Positions 24,517 to 33,545 are shown, numbered from the stretch's first letter. The stretch: 40,473 nucleotides of DNA from DAOSEC01 sp035362935 (GCA_035362935.1 DAOSEC010000018.1:1-40473), one strand, 5' to 3'. A program made the numbers and translations. The notes: generated by a model not told the origin, from the letters alone.

Positions 24517-25746
24517 TTAGATATTAGTATCGTCTTGCTTTCGATTCAGGTGATGAGCATTTGGTTCTAGTGGTAGGCCCAAGCAAACATTTTTTGATAA
24601 ATCAATGAACAAAGCACCTAGTGGAGCGGTTATTAAGATAGCCATAACAGCTACGGCTAACATCACATTTCCGTTTGATATCCCTAGTGATAAAGGAATC
24701 GACCCTATCGATGCTTGTACAGTTGCTTTTGGCAAATAAGATCCAACCACAAACATTTTTTCTTTGAATGATAATCCAAATTTCATCGTAGAGAGGATAA
24801 CCCCAATGCTTCGAACAATCATAGAGCCAAATATTAGAAGTACAACCATGAACCCGATGTTTGGAATAATGGTGATATCCACTGCCGCCCCTACGAATAC
24901 AAACAAAAGTGTCTCTGTAAATACCCAAATTTTTTCATATTTCTTGACCAACCTACCCGCTAATGTTTGATATTTGGCTAAAATGGTTACCCCCATCGAA
25001 AGAGCAGATAACAATCCTGAATATGGAACGATATGAGAATACTCGTGTTCAATCGTTAAAAAGAATAAAGAAAAACTTAGAATCAGTAGTACTTTCGCTG
25101 TATCACGCATGTGGAAATGTTTGAAAAATCGAACAAACAATAAACCAAACACAATACCAACACCAATCCCAAAAACAATGGAAATCGGTAGTAATAAGAA
25201 TCCAACAATCGAAACGGAATTCGTTTGTGCCATTTGGATCAAAGAAGTAAATAGGACTACGACATAGATGTCATCAACCGAGGCACCAGCCATAATCAAC
25301 TGCGGGATTCTTTTTTTGGTTCCTTGGTGTTGTTCCATTAAATGTAACATTCTCGGTACGATAACTGCAGGAGATACAGCAGCTAAAATGCTTCCTAAAA
25401 TTGCTGATTCGAGCAGTGTAAGACCAAGCAACATTGGGCCTAAGATAAGAACACCAATGATTTCAAACGTTGCTGGAACAAACGACATCAATATGGCAGG
25501 TCTTCCTATTCGTTTAAGATCATTAATATCAAGAGACAAACCCGCTCTTAATAATATAATAACCAAGGCAATTTGTCTTAGATCAATTGATATTGCAAGC
25601 ATTTCTGGTGCGATTAGATTGAGCACATAAGGACCTAGCAAAACTCCAGTTAGAATCATTCCAATGATTCTTGGAATTCGAAGTTTATTCAGAAGTTCTG
25701 AAAGCACAAAAGATACTACAATGATCAAAGATAATGTTAAAATCAT
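24517..25746 (-). CDS. CPA-type cation/proton antiporter under fluoride control
   Basis: 409 residues from ATG 25746, chosen for GGAGGG just upstream; the longer frame runs through the riboswitch. About a dozen membrane helices are visible, starting LTLSLIIVVSFVLSELLNKL, with family segments LRIPRIIGMILTGVLLGPYV, RAGLSLDINDLKRIGRP, SILAAVSPAVIVPRML and a likely ion-binding AGASVDDIYVVVLF. The protein would exchange Na+ or another ion for protons at the membrane. The fluoride riboswitch ahead of it suggests a role in fluoride resistance, directly by export or indirectly by restoring ion and pH balance; antiporters of this class are known members of fluoride-riboswitch regulons. Confidence 0.88.
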   Translation of the reverse strand: MILTLSLIIVVSFVLSELLNKLRIPRIIGMILTGVLLGPYVLNLIAPEMLAISIDLRQIALVIILLRAGLSLDINDLKRIGRPAILMSFVPATFEIIGVLILGPMLLGLTLLESAILGSILAAVSPAVIVPRMLHLMEQHQGTKKRIPQLIMAGASVDDIYVVVLFTSLIQMAQTNSVSIVGFLLLPISIVFGIGVGIVFGLLFVRFFKHFHMRDTAKVLLILSFSLFFLTIEHEYSHIVPYSGLLSALSMGVTILAKYQTLAGRLVKKYEKIWVFTETLLFVFVGAAVDITIIPNIGFMVVLLIFGSMIVRSIGVILSTMKFGLSFKEKMFVVGSYLPKATVQASIGSIPLSLGISNGNVMLAVAVMAILITAPLGALFIDLSKNVCLGLPLEPNAHHLNRKQDDTNI

Positions 25747-25779
25747 AAGCTGCCCTCCAATATAAGACTGATTTTCGAT

Positions 25780-25863
25780 AAAAAAAGATGACACTACGGT
25801 CTTGTCCGTAGAAGTCATCAGCATAAGCGGTTTTCGATAGACGAAGGGAGCACTTCATTCCCA
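25780..25863 (-). promoter_or_regulatory. Fluoride riboswitch (crcB motif) with overlapping terminator
   Basis: On the minus strand the leader reads GGGAATGAAGTGCTCCC, then AACCGC, then GCTGATGACTTCTAC, the conserved pieces of the crcB fluoride aptamer in the right order. The 3' end of the aptamer (GATGAC..CTACGG) can instead pair with CCGTAG..GTCATC, which is followed by seven T: an intrinsic terminator. Fluoride binding should hold the aptamer fold and let transcription continue, an ON switch. Confidence 0.88.
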
Positions 25864-25868
25864 TAAGA

Positions 25869-25897
25869 ATTATATCAATTCTTTGTAAGATATGCAA
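25869..25897 (-). promoter_or_regulatory. Promoter of the fluoride-riboswitch transcript
   Basis: TTGCAT (25897-25892), 17 bp, TATAAT (25874-25869) on the minus strand, placing the start just before the aptamer. Confidence 0.8.
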
Positions 25898-26008
25898 TAG
25901 TTATTTCGAGTAGAAATGATTGTGTAGATTATAATTTTCAAAATACCCATTTTCAACAAAGCAAAGATGCAAAAGCAACAATAATTGGTTTCAAGTTTTG
26001 TTTATTTA

Positions 26009-26017
26009 TGATACAAT
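26009..26017 (+). promoter_or_regulatory. Extended -10 promoter of the VOC/MFS unit
   Basis: TGATACAAT (TG-N-TACAAT) lies about 35 bases before the start codon; TTTCAA at 25989-25994 is a weak -35. Confidence 0.55.
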
Positions 26018-26050
26018 ATGAATAGAAATCACGGTTTAAGGAGTCATTGT

Positions 26051-26422
26051 ATGAAATTAGGTGCTTTTAGTATAAGTTTAAATGTAAAAGACATTAACGT
26101 TTCAAAAGTATTTTATGAGAAATTAGGATTCATCGTCTTCGCAGGCGACATCAATCATGGATATTTGATCATGAAACAACATGATGCAATTATCGGATTG
26201 TTTCAAGGAATCATCAAAGACAATATCTTAACCTTTAACCCAGGGTGGAATCAAGATGCGAATGAGGTGAATCCATTTGAGGATATACGTGTGATTAAAA
26301 AGGTACTAGAGCAATCAGACATAATAGTTATACAAGATGGCATTCATCAACAAAGTGGACCGGGTCACTTTATCATTGAAGATCCGGATGGAAACAAAAT
26401 ATTGATCGATCAACATAGATAG
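26051..26422 (+). CDS. Glyoxalase/bleomycin-resistance (VOC) family protein
   Basis: 123 residues from ATG 26051, behind AAGGAG. Typical vicinal-oxygen-chelate strands are seen: FSISLNVKDINVSKVFYEKL, GHFIIEDPDGNKILID at the C-terminus, and a single beta-alpha-beta-beta-beta pair. Such proteins act as metal-dependent lyases or as sequestering resistance proteins; the substrate is not evident. The MFS gene starts 20 bases after its stop, so both may serve export or detoxification of the same compound. Confidence 0.8.
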   Translation: MKLGAFSISLNVKDINVSKVFYEKLGFIVFAGDINHGYLIMKQHDAIIGLFQGIIKDNILTFNPGWNQDANEVNPFEDIRVIKKVLEQSDIIVIQDGIHQQSGPGHFIIEDPDGNKILIDQHR

Positions 26423-26442
26423 GTATAAAAAGAGGTAAACAA

Positions 26443-27756
26443 ATGGAAACAAAAGCAATACATGTATTTAAGAATCCCAATTTTTCACTCGTCTTTTTTG
26501 GTGTACTTGTTAGCAATGTTGCCCATATCTTTTTTAACTTTGCGATTAGTTTATATGTTCTAGATGTTGCAAGCAAAGCATTTGGTGTGGCTAATGCAGC
26601 ATTAATTCAAGCGGCGTATTTGGCAGTTGCTGGTATTATTTTAGTGATTCTGATGCCGTTTGGTGGATCTCTTGCTGATAAATTAAACAAAGTAAGAACG
26701 ATGTATATTACTGATTATATCAGGGGGCTTACGATTTTAGGAGTGGCTCTTCTAATTTTCACGGTCGAAGACCCAATCATTTTGATTATTACTTTGTTTT
26801 TAATGAATGTTGTGCTCAGTGTAAACTCAGCCTTTTTTGGTCCAGCCGCATCCTCTTTGCTTCGCTTTATTGTAAGTGATGAGGAATTGCAACCTGCAGC
26901 CTCCTACTTACATGGTTCACAAAACCTTCAATCGATACTAGGTGTTATTCTTGGCGGAATCTTGTATGTAACACTTGGAATTTTTTGGATCTTTGTGATG
27001 AACGGAGTTGCTTATATCATTTCTGCTATCACAGAGATGTTTATCAAATACAAACGTGAAACACAATCATCAAACCTAACATTCAAAGATGTATTACATG
27101 ACATCAAAGATGGAGTTGTCTACATTCGCAAAGAAAAAGCTATTTTCGCTGTTTTATTAATGGCTCTATCCCTTAACTTTTTTGTTAGCCCTTTCTTTTC
27201 AAATGGAATGCCATATTTCATCAAATTTGGTTTATCCAGTGAGACATCTTATTTGTTTAGTCAATGGTTAAGACCCGAAAACTGGTTATCGGTAATGTCG
27301 GTAACGTTTTCCATTGCAGCAATGACTATGTCGCTTTTGTTATCAAAACACAAAACCAAAGAACGTTATGGGAAACAAATGAAACGCTCTATTGTTTCGG
27401 CATCCTTATTTTTAACGATATCAGCATTATTTATGATAGGTTATTATACTAGACTTCTTGATGTTAGTGTTGTGTTAATCGGGGTATCACTCATGCAACT
27501 TGGAATTGGTTTTAGTGTTGTTCTATTTAATGTCCCATTTAGCATAGTCATACAGCGCAAAGTTGACCGAGCTCAATTAGGGAAAGTAAACGCAGTAACA
27601 GGTGTATTGTCTCAAGCATTGATTCCATTTGCGTCGCTCATTGCGGGGGTATTAATCTCACAAATCTCGCCAATTGCGTTATATGTCTTCACGATTGTGG
27701 GGATGTCTATGGTAGCAATCGTATACTATTTCAATAAAACATCAGATCAAATTTAA
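26443..27756 (+). CDS. Major facilitator superfamily transporter
   Basis: 437 residues with about twelve hydrophobic helices, starting after a short cytosolic N-terminus (FKNPNFSLVFFGVLVSNVAH). The conserved loop between helices 2 and 3 appears as GGSLADKLNKVRTMYITDYI, the MFS signature in the drug-exporter-like MFS_3 branch. It probably exports a small molecule by proton exchange. GAGGT precedes ATG 26443; transcription is shared with the VOC gene and ends at the hairpin 27763-27788. Confidence 0.88.
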   Translation: METKAIHVFKNPNFSLVFFGVLVSNVAHIFFNFAISLYVLDVASKAFGVANAALIQAAYLAVAGIILVILMPFGGSLADKLNKVRTMYITDYIRGLTILGVALLIFTVEDPIILIITLFLMNVVLSVNSAFFGPAASSLLRFIVSDEELQPAASYLHGSQNLQSILGVILGGILYVTLGIFWIFVMNGVAYIISAITEMFIKYKRETQSSNLTFKDVLHDIKDGVVYIRKEKAIFAVLLMALSLNFFVSPFFSNGMPYFIKFGLSSETSYLFSQWLRPENWLSVMSVTFSIAAMTMSLLLSKHKTKERYGKQMKRSIVSASLFLTISALFMIGYYTRLLDVSVVLIGVSLMQLGIGFSVVLFNVPFSIVIQRKVDRAQLGKVNAVTGVLSQALIPFASLIAGVLISQISPIALYVFTIVGMSMVAIVYYFNKTSDQI

Positions 27757-27762
27757 AAGACC

Positions 27763-27788
27763 ATCAACCAGGAAACTGGTTGATTTTT
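27763..27788 (+). terminator. Terminator of the VOC-MFS unit
   Basis: ATCAACCAG / CTGGTTGAT with GAAA loop, followed by TTTT. Confidence 0.85.
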
Positions 27789-27825
27789 TGTACCGAAACT
27801 ATCTCTTTTCAAACGTTTGTAGCTA

Positions 27826-27834
27826 TGGTATAAT
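27826..27834 (+). promoter_or_regulatory. Promoter of the EamA transporter gene
   Basis: TGGTATAAT, an extended -10 with TATAAT at 27829-27834; TTTTCA at 27806-27811 is a weak -35 at 17 bp. Confidence 0.6.
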
Positions 27835-27898
27835 AATTCAAGAATTTAAATAATAGGAGATTGTAATAGACTGGATATAGTCTAACAATAGATAAAAA

Positions 27899-28825
27899 AT
27901 GAAAAAAGCACATATCGCTGGAGTATTGTTTTCAACCATTTTTGGATTTACATTTATGTTTTCTAAAATAGCATTGGTGGAGTTATCCCCAATTGGATTA
28001 ATTGCATATCGGTTTTTAATTGCGTTCGCTGCGTTTGAATTGCTTAGATTATTCAAAGTGATTAAAATTAGATACCAAAAGAAGAACGTACTTCCGATAT
28101 TCATGGTCGCATTGTTTCAGCCCATTCTCTATTTTTTATTTGAAACATTTGGTGTATCTCTCACACAAAGTGGAGAAGCTGGGATGATGATTGCGTTAAT
28201 CCCGATTGTTGTTACGGTAATGTCTACCATAATTTTGAAGGAAAGACCAAGTTTATCCCAAGTATTTTTTATCTTGCTTTCTGTTGGTGGAATTATATTT
28301 ATCCAAGTAATGAAATCTGATCAAGGAATTGACGGGAACATTTTCGGCTTTTTACTTTTGCTTGGAGCAGTATTAGCGGCAGCACTCTTCAACATAGCAT
28401 CAAGAAAAGCATCACAGTCCTGGAAACCATACGAACTGACCTACTACATGATGATGAGTGGGGCAATTGTTTTCCAAGTAATCTACCTCATAGAACTTTC
28501 AATCAATGGAAATTTGGAGCAATATTTTTCACTAATGATTACTCCGAATGTGATTATACCATTGTTATATTTAGGACTTGTTGCATCCATCGGAGGGTTT
28601 TTCTTTGTGAATTATGCTTTAAGCAAGCTTCCAGCACATGTATCTAGCATTTATACCAATTTATCAACTATTGTGGCGATTGTGGCAGGTGCTCTTATTT
28701 TGAAAGAAGAACTTTATTATTATCATTACATAGGAAGTGCGATGATCATAGTTGGTGTCTATGGTACTGTCATCATGAATCAACGAAAGCGACATATCAT
28801 TTATCCACTTTCCAACAATAAATAA
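27899..28825 (+). CDS. EamA/DMT-family transporter
   Basis: 308 residues made of two EamA repeats, ten helices in all, beginning AHIAGVLFSTIFGFTFMFSK. The second half repeats the pattern (FGFLLLLGAVLAAALFNIAS to GALILKEELYYYHYIG). Members export amino acids, nucleobases or other metabolites. A stop codon lies two codons before ATG 27899, so this is the earliest start, but no good ribosome binding site is near; GGAG is 40 bases upstream and a small hairpin (TAGACT/AGTCTA) lies between. Translation may be weak or structure-dependent. Confidence 0.85.
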   Translation: MKKAHIAGVLFSTIFGFTFMFSKIALVELSPIGLIAYRFLIAFAAFELLRLFKVIKIRYQKKNVLPIFMVALFQPILYFLFETFGVSLTQSGEAGMMIALIPIVVTVMSTIILKERPSLSQVFFILLSVGGIIFIQVMKSDQGIDGNIFGFLLLLGAVLAAALFNIASRKASQSWKPYELTYYMMMSGAIVFQVIYLIELSINGNLEQYFSLMITPNVIIPLLYLGLVASIGGFFFVNYALSKLPAHVSSIYTNLSTIVAIVAGALILKEELYYYHYIGSAMIIVGVYGTVIMNQRKRHIIYPLSNNK

Positions 28826-28857
28826 ATTGTTTATCAAGTTTATTATTTTTTGAAAAA

Positions 28858-28886
28858 TTGATAAATGAAAATATCTATGATATAAT
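28858..28886 (+). promoter_or_regulatory. Promoter of the degV gene
   Basis: TTGATA (28858-28863), 17 bp, TATAAT (28881-28886). Confidence 0.8.
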
Positions 28887-28915
28887 GTTCATAGTTTAAC
28901 TAAGGAGGAATAAAT

Positions 28916-29788
28916 ATGAGTAAATGGGTATTAGCAACGGATTCTTGTTCAGACTTGCCAAATTCATTGGTAGAGTCAATGAACTTAAAAGTGATTCCAT
29001 TATCCGTCACTATTGAAAACAAAACTTACTTTCATTATCCAGATGAAAGAGAATTAAGTATAGAAGCATTTTATGATATGTTAAGAAATAAGAAGGTTGC
29101 GAAAACTTCTTTGATTAATGTTGGCGAGTTTTTAGCGTTCTTTGAACCAATATTAAAAGAAGGAAATGATATTTTATACATTGGATTTTCTTCTGCACTG
29201 AGTGGAACGTTTCAGTCTTCACAAATCGCCGCTCAAGAACTCGCAGAAACGTATCCAGATCGAAAAATAATCACGGTTGATTCTTTATCTGCTTCCATGG
29301 GACAAGGATTGTTAGTATGGCACGCGTATCAAGAGAAACTATCTGGAAAATCAATCGAAGAAGTTGCTAAATGGATTGAGACAAATAAACTTAACCTTTG
29401 TCACCTATTTACAGTTGACGATTTGGGAACACTAAAACGTGGTGGAAGACTTTCTGAAACAGCAGCATTCTTAGGTACATTATTAAAAGTAAAACCAATC
29501 TTACATGTAAGTAATGAGGGTAAATTAGTTCCAATCAAAAAAGCAAGAGGAAGACAATCTTCACTTACAACAATTGTTGAACTGATGAGATCACTTATAG
29601 TTAATCCAGAATCTCAAACGATATTTATATCTCATGGAGACTCAATGGAAGATGCTGCTGCAGTTGGTACGATGATTCAAACAGAATTTAAGATTAAAGA
29701 TATTGTTTATAATAACATTGGACCAATCATTGGTGCTCATTCTGGACCAGGAACCATTTCTGTATTTTTTGTAGGAAACAGTAGATAG
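28916..29788 (+). CDS. DegV family fatty-acid-binding protein (FakB-like)
   Basis: 290 residues behind TAAGGAGG. The family features are MSKWVLATDSCSDLP, the segment AKTSLINVGEF, SSALSGTFQSSQIAAQEL, DLGTLKRGGRLSE and a C-terminal IGAHSGPGTISVFFVG, where the serine and glycine-rich loops hold the fatty-acid carboxylate. FakB proteins present exogenous fatty acids to the kinase FakA for phosphorylation and entry into phospholipid synthesis. No fakA is in the window. A single-gene transcript with a strong promoter. Confidence 0.88.
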   Translation: MSKWVLATDSCSDLPNSLVESMNLKVIPLSVTIENKTYFHYPDERELSIEAFYDMLRNKKVAKTSLINVGEFLAFFEPILKEGNDILYIGFSSALSGTFQSSQIAAQELAETYPDRKIITVDSLSASMGQGLLVWHAYQEKLSGKSIEEVAKWIETNKLNLCHLFTVDDLGTLKRGGRLSETAAFLGTLLKVKPILHVSNEGKLVPIKKARGRQSSLTTIVELMRSLIVNPESQTIFISHGDSMEDAAAVGTMIQTEFKIKDIVYNNIGPIIGAHSGPGTISVFFVGNSR

Positions 29789-29795
29789 TCGTTCA

Positions 29796-29828
29796 AAAGG
29801 GGAGATGCTCATGCATCACCCCTTTCTA
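29796..29828 (+). terminator. Terminator of degV
   Basis: Stem AAAGGGG / CCCCTTT continued by GATG / CATC inside, loop CTCATG; the T tract is short. Confidence 0.7.
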
Positions 29829-29891
29829 ATCACATTCTACTTGAATTTAAGTTGATTTCGTAGTAAACTATATCAGTAAATAAATAATATT

Positions 29892-29976
29892 GCGGTTGTG
29901 GCGAAACGGCAGACGCGCCATCTTGAGGGGGTGGTGTCTTAATGACATGTGGGTTCAAATCCCATCAACCGCACCA
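29892..29976 (+). tRNA. tRNA-Leu, anticodon GAG
   Basis: Acceptor stem GCGGTTG pairs with CAACCGC, the anticodon loop is TTGAGGG (GAG) between CCATC and GGTGG, there is a long variable arm as expected of leucine tRNAs, the T-loop contains GTTCAAAT, and CCA is encoded (29974-29976). It reads CUU/CUC codons. No integrase or att-like duplication is nearby. Confidence 0.95.
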
Positions 29977-30136
29977 TTGAAGAATCATAGATCTGACACA
30001 TAAGCGATTTACTACGCGTCTTAAGTATTGGATCTTTTTTATTATAAAAGAGAGATTATTCTAAAAAATATTTTATTGCTAATGTTCCTCTTGTTGGTTA
30101 AAAAAAATTTTTAAATATAACTTCCACATCATTATC

Positions 30137-30164
30137 TTGATTTACATCAGCAGAAAGGTATAAT
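30137..30164 (+). promoter_or_regulatory. Promoter of the ArsB/NhaD-type transporter gene
   Basis: TTGATT (30137-30142), 16 bp, TATAAT (30159-30164). The stretch 29977-30136 before it holds nothing else I recognise. Confidence 0.7.
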
Positions 30165-30198
30165 ATAATTGTTGATAGCAAAATTGTGAGGGTTTTAA

Positions 30199-31461
30199 AT
30201 GATAATTGCGTTAATTATTTTTATTGTTACATACATATTGTTATTGTTATTTCCGAAGCATAGAGCATATGTTGCTTTAATTTCTGCAATCACATTTCTA
30301 ATTGTAGGTCTACCGTTTCATCAAGCAATCAGTTCGATTGATTTGAACGTCATAATGATGATAGCAGGCACAATGGGTATTGTTTCATTGTTTATTGAAT
30401 CAAAAATGCCATCATTATTGGCAGACTTAATCATTAATAAGATGCCTAATATAAAATGGACAATCATTTCTCTTGCTTTGTTTGCTGGTGTTATTTCAGC
30501 ATTTGTTGATAATGTAGCAACTGTATTGGTAGTTGCGCCAGTTGCAATGACAATATCAAAAAAGTTAAATACCTCACCAGTACCAAGTATCATCGCTATA
30601 GCAATCTCATCCAACTTACAAGGAGCCGCTACCTTAGTTGGTGATACGACATCAATTCTGCTAGGTGGACATGCAGACTTAAATTTCTTTGATTTTTTCT
30701 TTTTAGATGGGAAACCTGGAATATTTTGGATTATACAATTAGGAGCCATGGCATCTACATTAGTTTTAATACATGTGTTTAGAAAAGAAAAGCAACCGAT
30801 TGATGTTGTTGAAAGAACTAGTGTAAACCATTATTTTCCGTCATTCCTTCTAGTTGGAATGGTAGTGCTTTTAATCATTGCTTCTTTTCTGAAAAATATG
30901 CCTAATGAGATAAATGGATATATTTGCATAGGATTATTTATTGTGGGTCTTATTTGGAAAATAAGCAAAACTAAAAGTATTTCTAAAACACTAAATACTT
31001 TGAGGGACATTGATTATTTTACATTGCTTTTGTTAGCAGGCTTATTCGTAGTGATAGAAGGTATCAGTGAAAGCGGAGTAATAACTAGTATTAGTTCAAT
31101 ATTAGGTAGCGCTGGAAACGGAAATGTCTTTGTAATTTATACCATTATTGTGTGGGCATCTGTATTATTATCTGCCTTTATTGATAACATTCCATATGTT
31201 GCTACTATGCTTCCGGTTGTGGGTGCAGTCGCAATGCATCTTGACATCAATCCATATTTGTTATACTTTGGATTGTTATCTGGTGCAACGTTAGGTGGTA
31301 ATTTAACACCTATTGGAGCATCTGCCAACATTGCTGCTATAGGAATCTTAAGAAGAGATGGTTACGAAGTAAGTGCGAAACAATTTATGAAATTAGGTGT
31401 TCCGTTTACTCTAGCTGCAGTTTCTGTCGGGTATGTTCTTATATGGGTGTTATGGAGTTAA
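30199..31461 (+). CDS. ArsB/NhaD superfamily (SLC13-like) ion transporter
   Basis: 420 residues and about eleven helices, starting at ATG 30199 behind GAGGG. Two inverted repeats each carry the family core: AFVDNVATVLVVAPVAMTIS with AATLVGDTTSILLGG in the first half, and SAFIDNIPYVATMLPVVGAV with GATLGGNLTPIGASANI in the second. The FxDN and NxTxxG-type motifs mark ArsB/NhaD/citrate-type carriers. The substrate could be Na+, arsenite or a dicarboxylate; no arsR or arsenate reductase is adjacent, so arsenite export is not favoured. Confidence 0.87.
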   Translation: MIIALIIFIVTYILLLLFPKHRAYVALISAITFLIVGLPFHQAISSIDLNVIMMIAGTMGIVSLFIESKMPSLLADLIINKMPNIKWTIISLALFAGVISAFVDNVATVLVVAPVAMTISKKLNTSPVPSIIAIAISSNLQGAATLVGDTTSILLGGHADLNFFDFFFLDGKPGIFWIIQLGAMASTLVLIHVFRKEKQPIDVVERTSVNHYFPSFLLVGMVVLLIIASFLKNMPNEINGYICIGLFIVGLIWKISKTKSISKTLNTLRDIDYFTLLLLAGLFVVIEGISESGVITSISSILGSAGNGNVFVIYTIIVWASVLLSAFIDNIPYVATMLPVVGAVAMHLDINPYLLYFGLLSGATLGGNLTPIGASANIAAIGILRRDGYEVSAKQFMKLGVPFTLAAVSVGYVLIWVLWS

Positions 31462-31519
31462 TAAATCAGCATCATACATTATATATTAAACAACCAAATA
31501 CCAAAACATGAGGTGCGAA

Positions 31520-31990
31520 ATGAAAATTATTATAGAATTGTTCTCGGATTATAAAGATTTGAACTTTCAAACACTGTTTTTAGCATATTTTCAGGAAATT
31601 GGGGTTTTTTTGCCAGAGGGCTATAACGTATTTGATGATATCGCCTTATCAGCAATCAATGAGAAAATGATGACACTAGTCGCAAAAGATAGTGATCAAA
31701 TGGTTGCCTTTTTGATGTTTCAACCAGAGACTTTTACAAGCAGCAGTAACTTTTTTAAGCAAAGCACCATATTTATTCGCGAATTCAGTGTAAAGTTAAG
31801 TCATAGAAAACATGGGATAGGAAAACAGTTGATGGAATCTATATTCGATTATGCAAAAGCAAATGCTTATCATTCGGTTGTATTAACCACAACTACAGCG
31901 AAAAACTTTTATTTGAGTTTAGGTTTTGTTGAAGACAATAGTTACCAAGCGAAAAACAAGCAGCCTGTATTTATTAAACATATTGAATAA
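31520..31990 (+). CDS. GNAT acetyltransferase
   Basis: 156 residues from ATG 31520; the earlier in-frame ATG at 31508 overlaps the ribosome binding site GAGGTG. Motif A is SHRKHGIGKQLMESIFDYAK and motif B ends NFYLSLGFVED, so the acetyl-CoA site is complete. The substrate is unknown. It converges on the catalase gene. Confidence 0.82.
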   Translation: MKIIIELFSDYKDLNFQTLFLAYFQEIGVFLPEGYNVFDDIALSAINEKMMTLVAKDSDQMVAFLMFQPETFTSSSNFFKQSTIFIREFSVKLSHRKHGIGKQLMESIFDYAKANAYHSVVLTTTTAKNFYLSLGFVEDNSYQAKNKQPVFIKHIE

Positions 31991-31994
31991 TAAA

Positions 31995-32022
31995 ACACCC
32001 GTTTCGAACTTGAAACGGGTGT
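31995..32022. terminator. Bidirectional terminator between the GNAT and catalase genes
   Basis: 11-bp stem ACACCCGTTTC / GAAACGGGTGT with loop GAACTT and modest A/T tracts on both sides. Confidence 0.8.
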
Positions 32023-32028
32023 ATGCTT

Positions 32029-33498
32029 TTATCCTAGTTTGGATAAATCAATGTTCATTGCTTTTGCGAGACCTTTTCCATAGTTTGGATCTGCTTGCAT
32101 ACAATGTTTGATGTGTTTTATTTTAATAAATTCTGGAACCCCATCCATATTTCTTGCTGTATTGTCAAACAAGACTTGTTGTTGAGCGGGACTCATCAAT
32201 CGGAATAATTGTCCTGGTTGTGTGAAATAATCATCGTCATCTTTTCTAAAGTCCCAATGAGCAATATCACCATTTGATTTTAGTGGCGGTTCACTTAACT
32301 CTTTGGAATCATCCCATTCTCCAAAGCTATTTGGGAAGTAATGGGTACGTCCACCATAATTTCCATCTACTCGCATCAACCCATCACGGTGATTTGAGTT
32401 CACTGGAACTTTTGGTGCGTTCACCGGAATTTGATGATGGTTGACACCTAAGCGGTATCGTTGTGCATCCCCATAAGCAAATAGACGTCCTTGTAACATT
32501 TTATCTGGTGAAAATCCAATTCCTGGAACCACATTGGCAGGATTAAATGCTGCTTGTTCGACATCTTGATAGTAATTTTCAGGATTTCGATTTAATTCTA
32601 GAATACCTACCTTATGTAATGGATAATCTTTTTTAAACCAAACTTTGGTTAAGTCAAATGGATTATATGGCATCTTAGCAGCATCCGCTTCTGGCATGAT
32701 TTGAACGGACAATTCCCATCTTGGATATTCCTTGCGTTCAATAGCTTCGAATAAATCCTTTTGATGGCTTTCACGATCATTTGCGATAATCGCTGCAGCT
32801 TCTTGGTCAGTCAAAGTCTTAATTCCTTGTAATGTTTTGAAATGGAATTTAACCCAAAAACGCTCGTTTTTCGCATTGATGAAACTAAAGGTGTGACTTC
32901 CATATCCATTCATATGACGATAAGATAGTGGAATTCCTCGATCACTCATCGTAATAGTTACTTGATGAAGCGCTTCAGGTAAACTTGTCCAGAAATCCCA
33001 GTTATTTGTTGCACTTCTCATGTTCGTTTTTGGATCACGCTTTACGGCACGATTTAAGTCTGGGAAGCGTAGTGGATCTCTTAAGAAAAACACAGGTGTG
33101 TTGTTTCCTGCCAAATCCCAGTTTCCATCTTCTGTGTAGAACTTCATCGCAAATCCACGAATGTCACGTTCAGCATCTGCTGCACCACGTTCACCAGCTA
33201 CGGTTGAAAAGCGAACAAATACTTCTGTCTTTTTTCCGATTTCACTAAAAATTTTAGCCTTTGTGTACTTCGTGATGTCGTGAGTAACGGTAAAATGTCC
33301 GAAAGCACCACTACCTTTGGCGTGCATTCTTCGCTCTGGAATGACTTCACGATTGAAGTTAGCCATTTTTTCCAAATACCATGCATCTTGCATCATCATT
33401 GGACCTCTTGGACCAGCTGTCATAACGTCTTCGTTATTTACGACTGGTGCACCAGAGGCATTGGTTAATTTTTTCTTTACTGGTTTCATTGATTTCAT
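32029..33498 (-). CDS. katA: Heme catalase, small-subunit (clade 3) type
   Basis: Catalase breaks hydrogen peroxide into water and oxygen in the cytosol. The 489-residue length fits small-subunit catalases. Active-site residues are present: His59 in RRMHAKGSGAFG, Asn132 in DLAGNNTPVFF, and the heme-ligand Tyr342 in RLFAYGDAQRYRLG; RFSTVAGERGAADAERD is the usual conserved segment. ATG 33498 has AAAGGGGG upstream. The promoter carries a PerR-like box and the gene is divergent from yaaA, so peroxide induction is likely. Confidence 0.95.
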   Translation of the reverse strand: MKSMKPVKKKLTNASGAPVVNNEDVMTAGPRGPMMMQDAWYLEKMANFNREVIPERRMHAKGSGAFGHFTVTHDITKYTKAKIFSEIGKKTEVFVRFSTVAGERGAADAERDIRGFAMKFYTEDGNWDLAGNNTPVFFLRDPLRFPDLNRAVKRDPKTNMRSATNNWDFWTSLPEALHQVTITMSDRGIPLSYRHMNGYGSHTFSFINAKNERFWVKFHFKTLQGIKTLTDQEAAAIIANDRESHQKDLFEAIERKEYPRWELSVQIMPEADAAKMPYNPFDLTKVWFKKDYPLHKVGILELNRNPENYYQDVEQAAFNPANVVPGIGFSPDKMLQGRLFAYGDAQRYRLGVNHHQIPVNAPKVPVNSNHRDGLMRVDGNYGGRTHYFPNSFGEWDDSKELSEPPLKSNGDIAHWDFRKDDDDYFTQPGQLFRLMSPAQQQVLFDNTARNMDGVPEFIKIKHIKHCMQADPNYGKGLAKAMNIDLSKLG

Positions 33499-33516
33499 TT
33501 CCCCCTTTATTCTTTA

Positions 33517-33545
33517 ATTATAACAAATATAAATTAGTTAAGCAA
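33517..33545 (-). promoter_or_regulatory. Catalase promoter with overlapping PerR-like box
   Basis: On the minus strand TTGCTT (33545-33540), 17 bp, TATAAT (33522-33517). TTATAACAAATATAA at 33518-33532 matches the PerR consensus TTATAATnATTATAA at 12 of 14 defined positions and covers the -10 box and part of the spacer, where a bound repressor would block transcription. Confidence 0.7.

Noticed and set aside
29892..29976. tRNA-Leu as an integration site for a genomic island
   Set aside because: No integrase, no duplicated tRNA end, and ordinary genes on both sides.
29989..30040. Terminator after the tRNA formed by AGATC / GATCT
   Set aside because: Only five base pairs with a loop of about 37 bases; too weak to list.
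30199..31461. Arsenite efflux pump ArsB as a specific call
   Set aside because: The superfamily fit is clear, but no arsR, arsC or arsA is nearby and the motifs do not separate arsenite from Na+ or dicarboxylate carriers.
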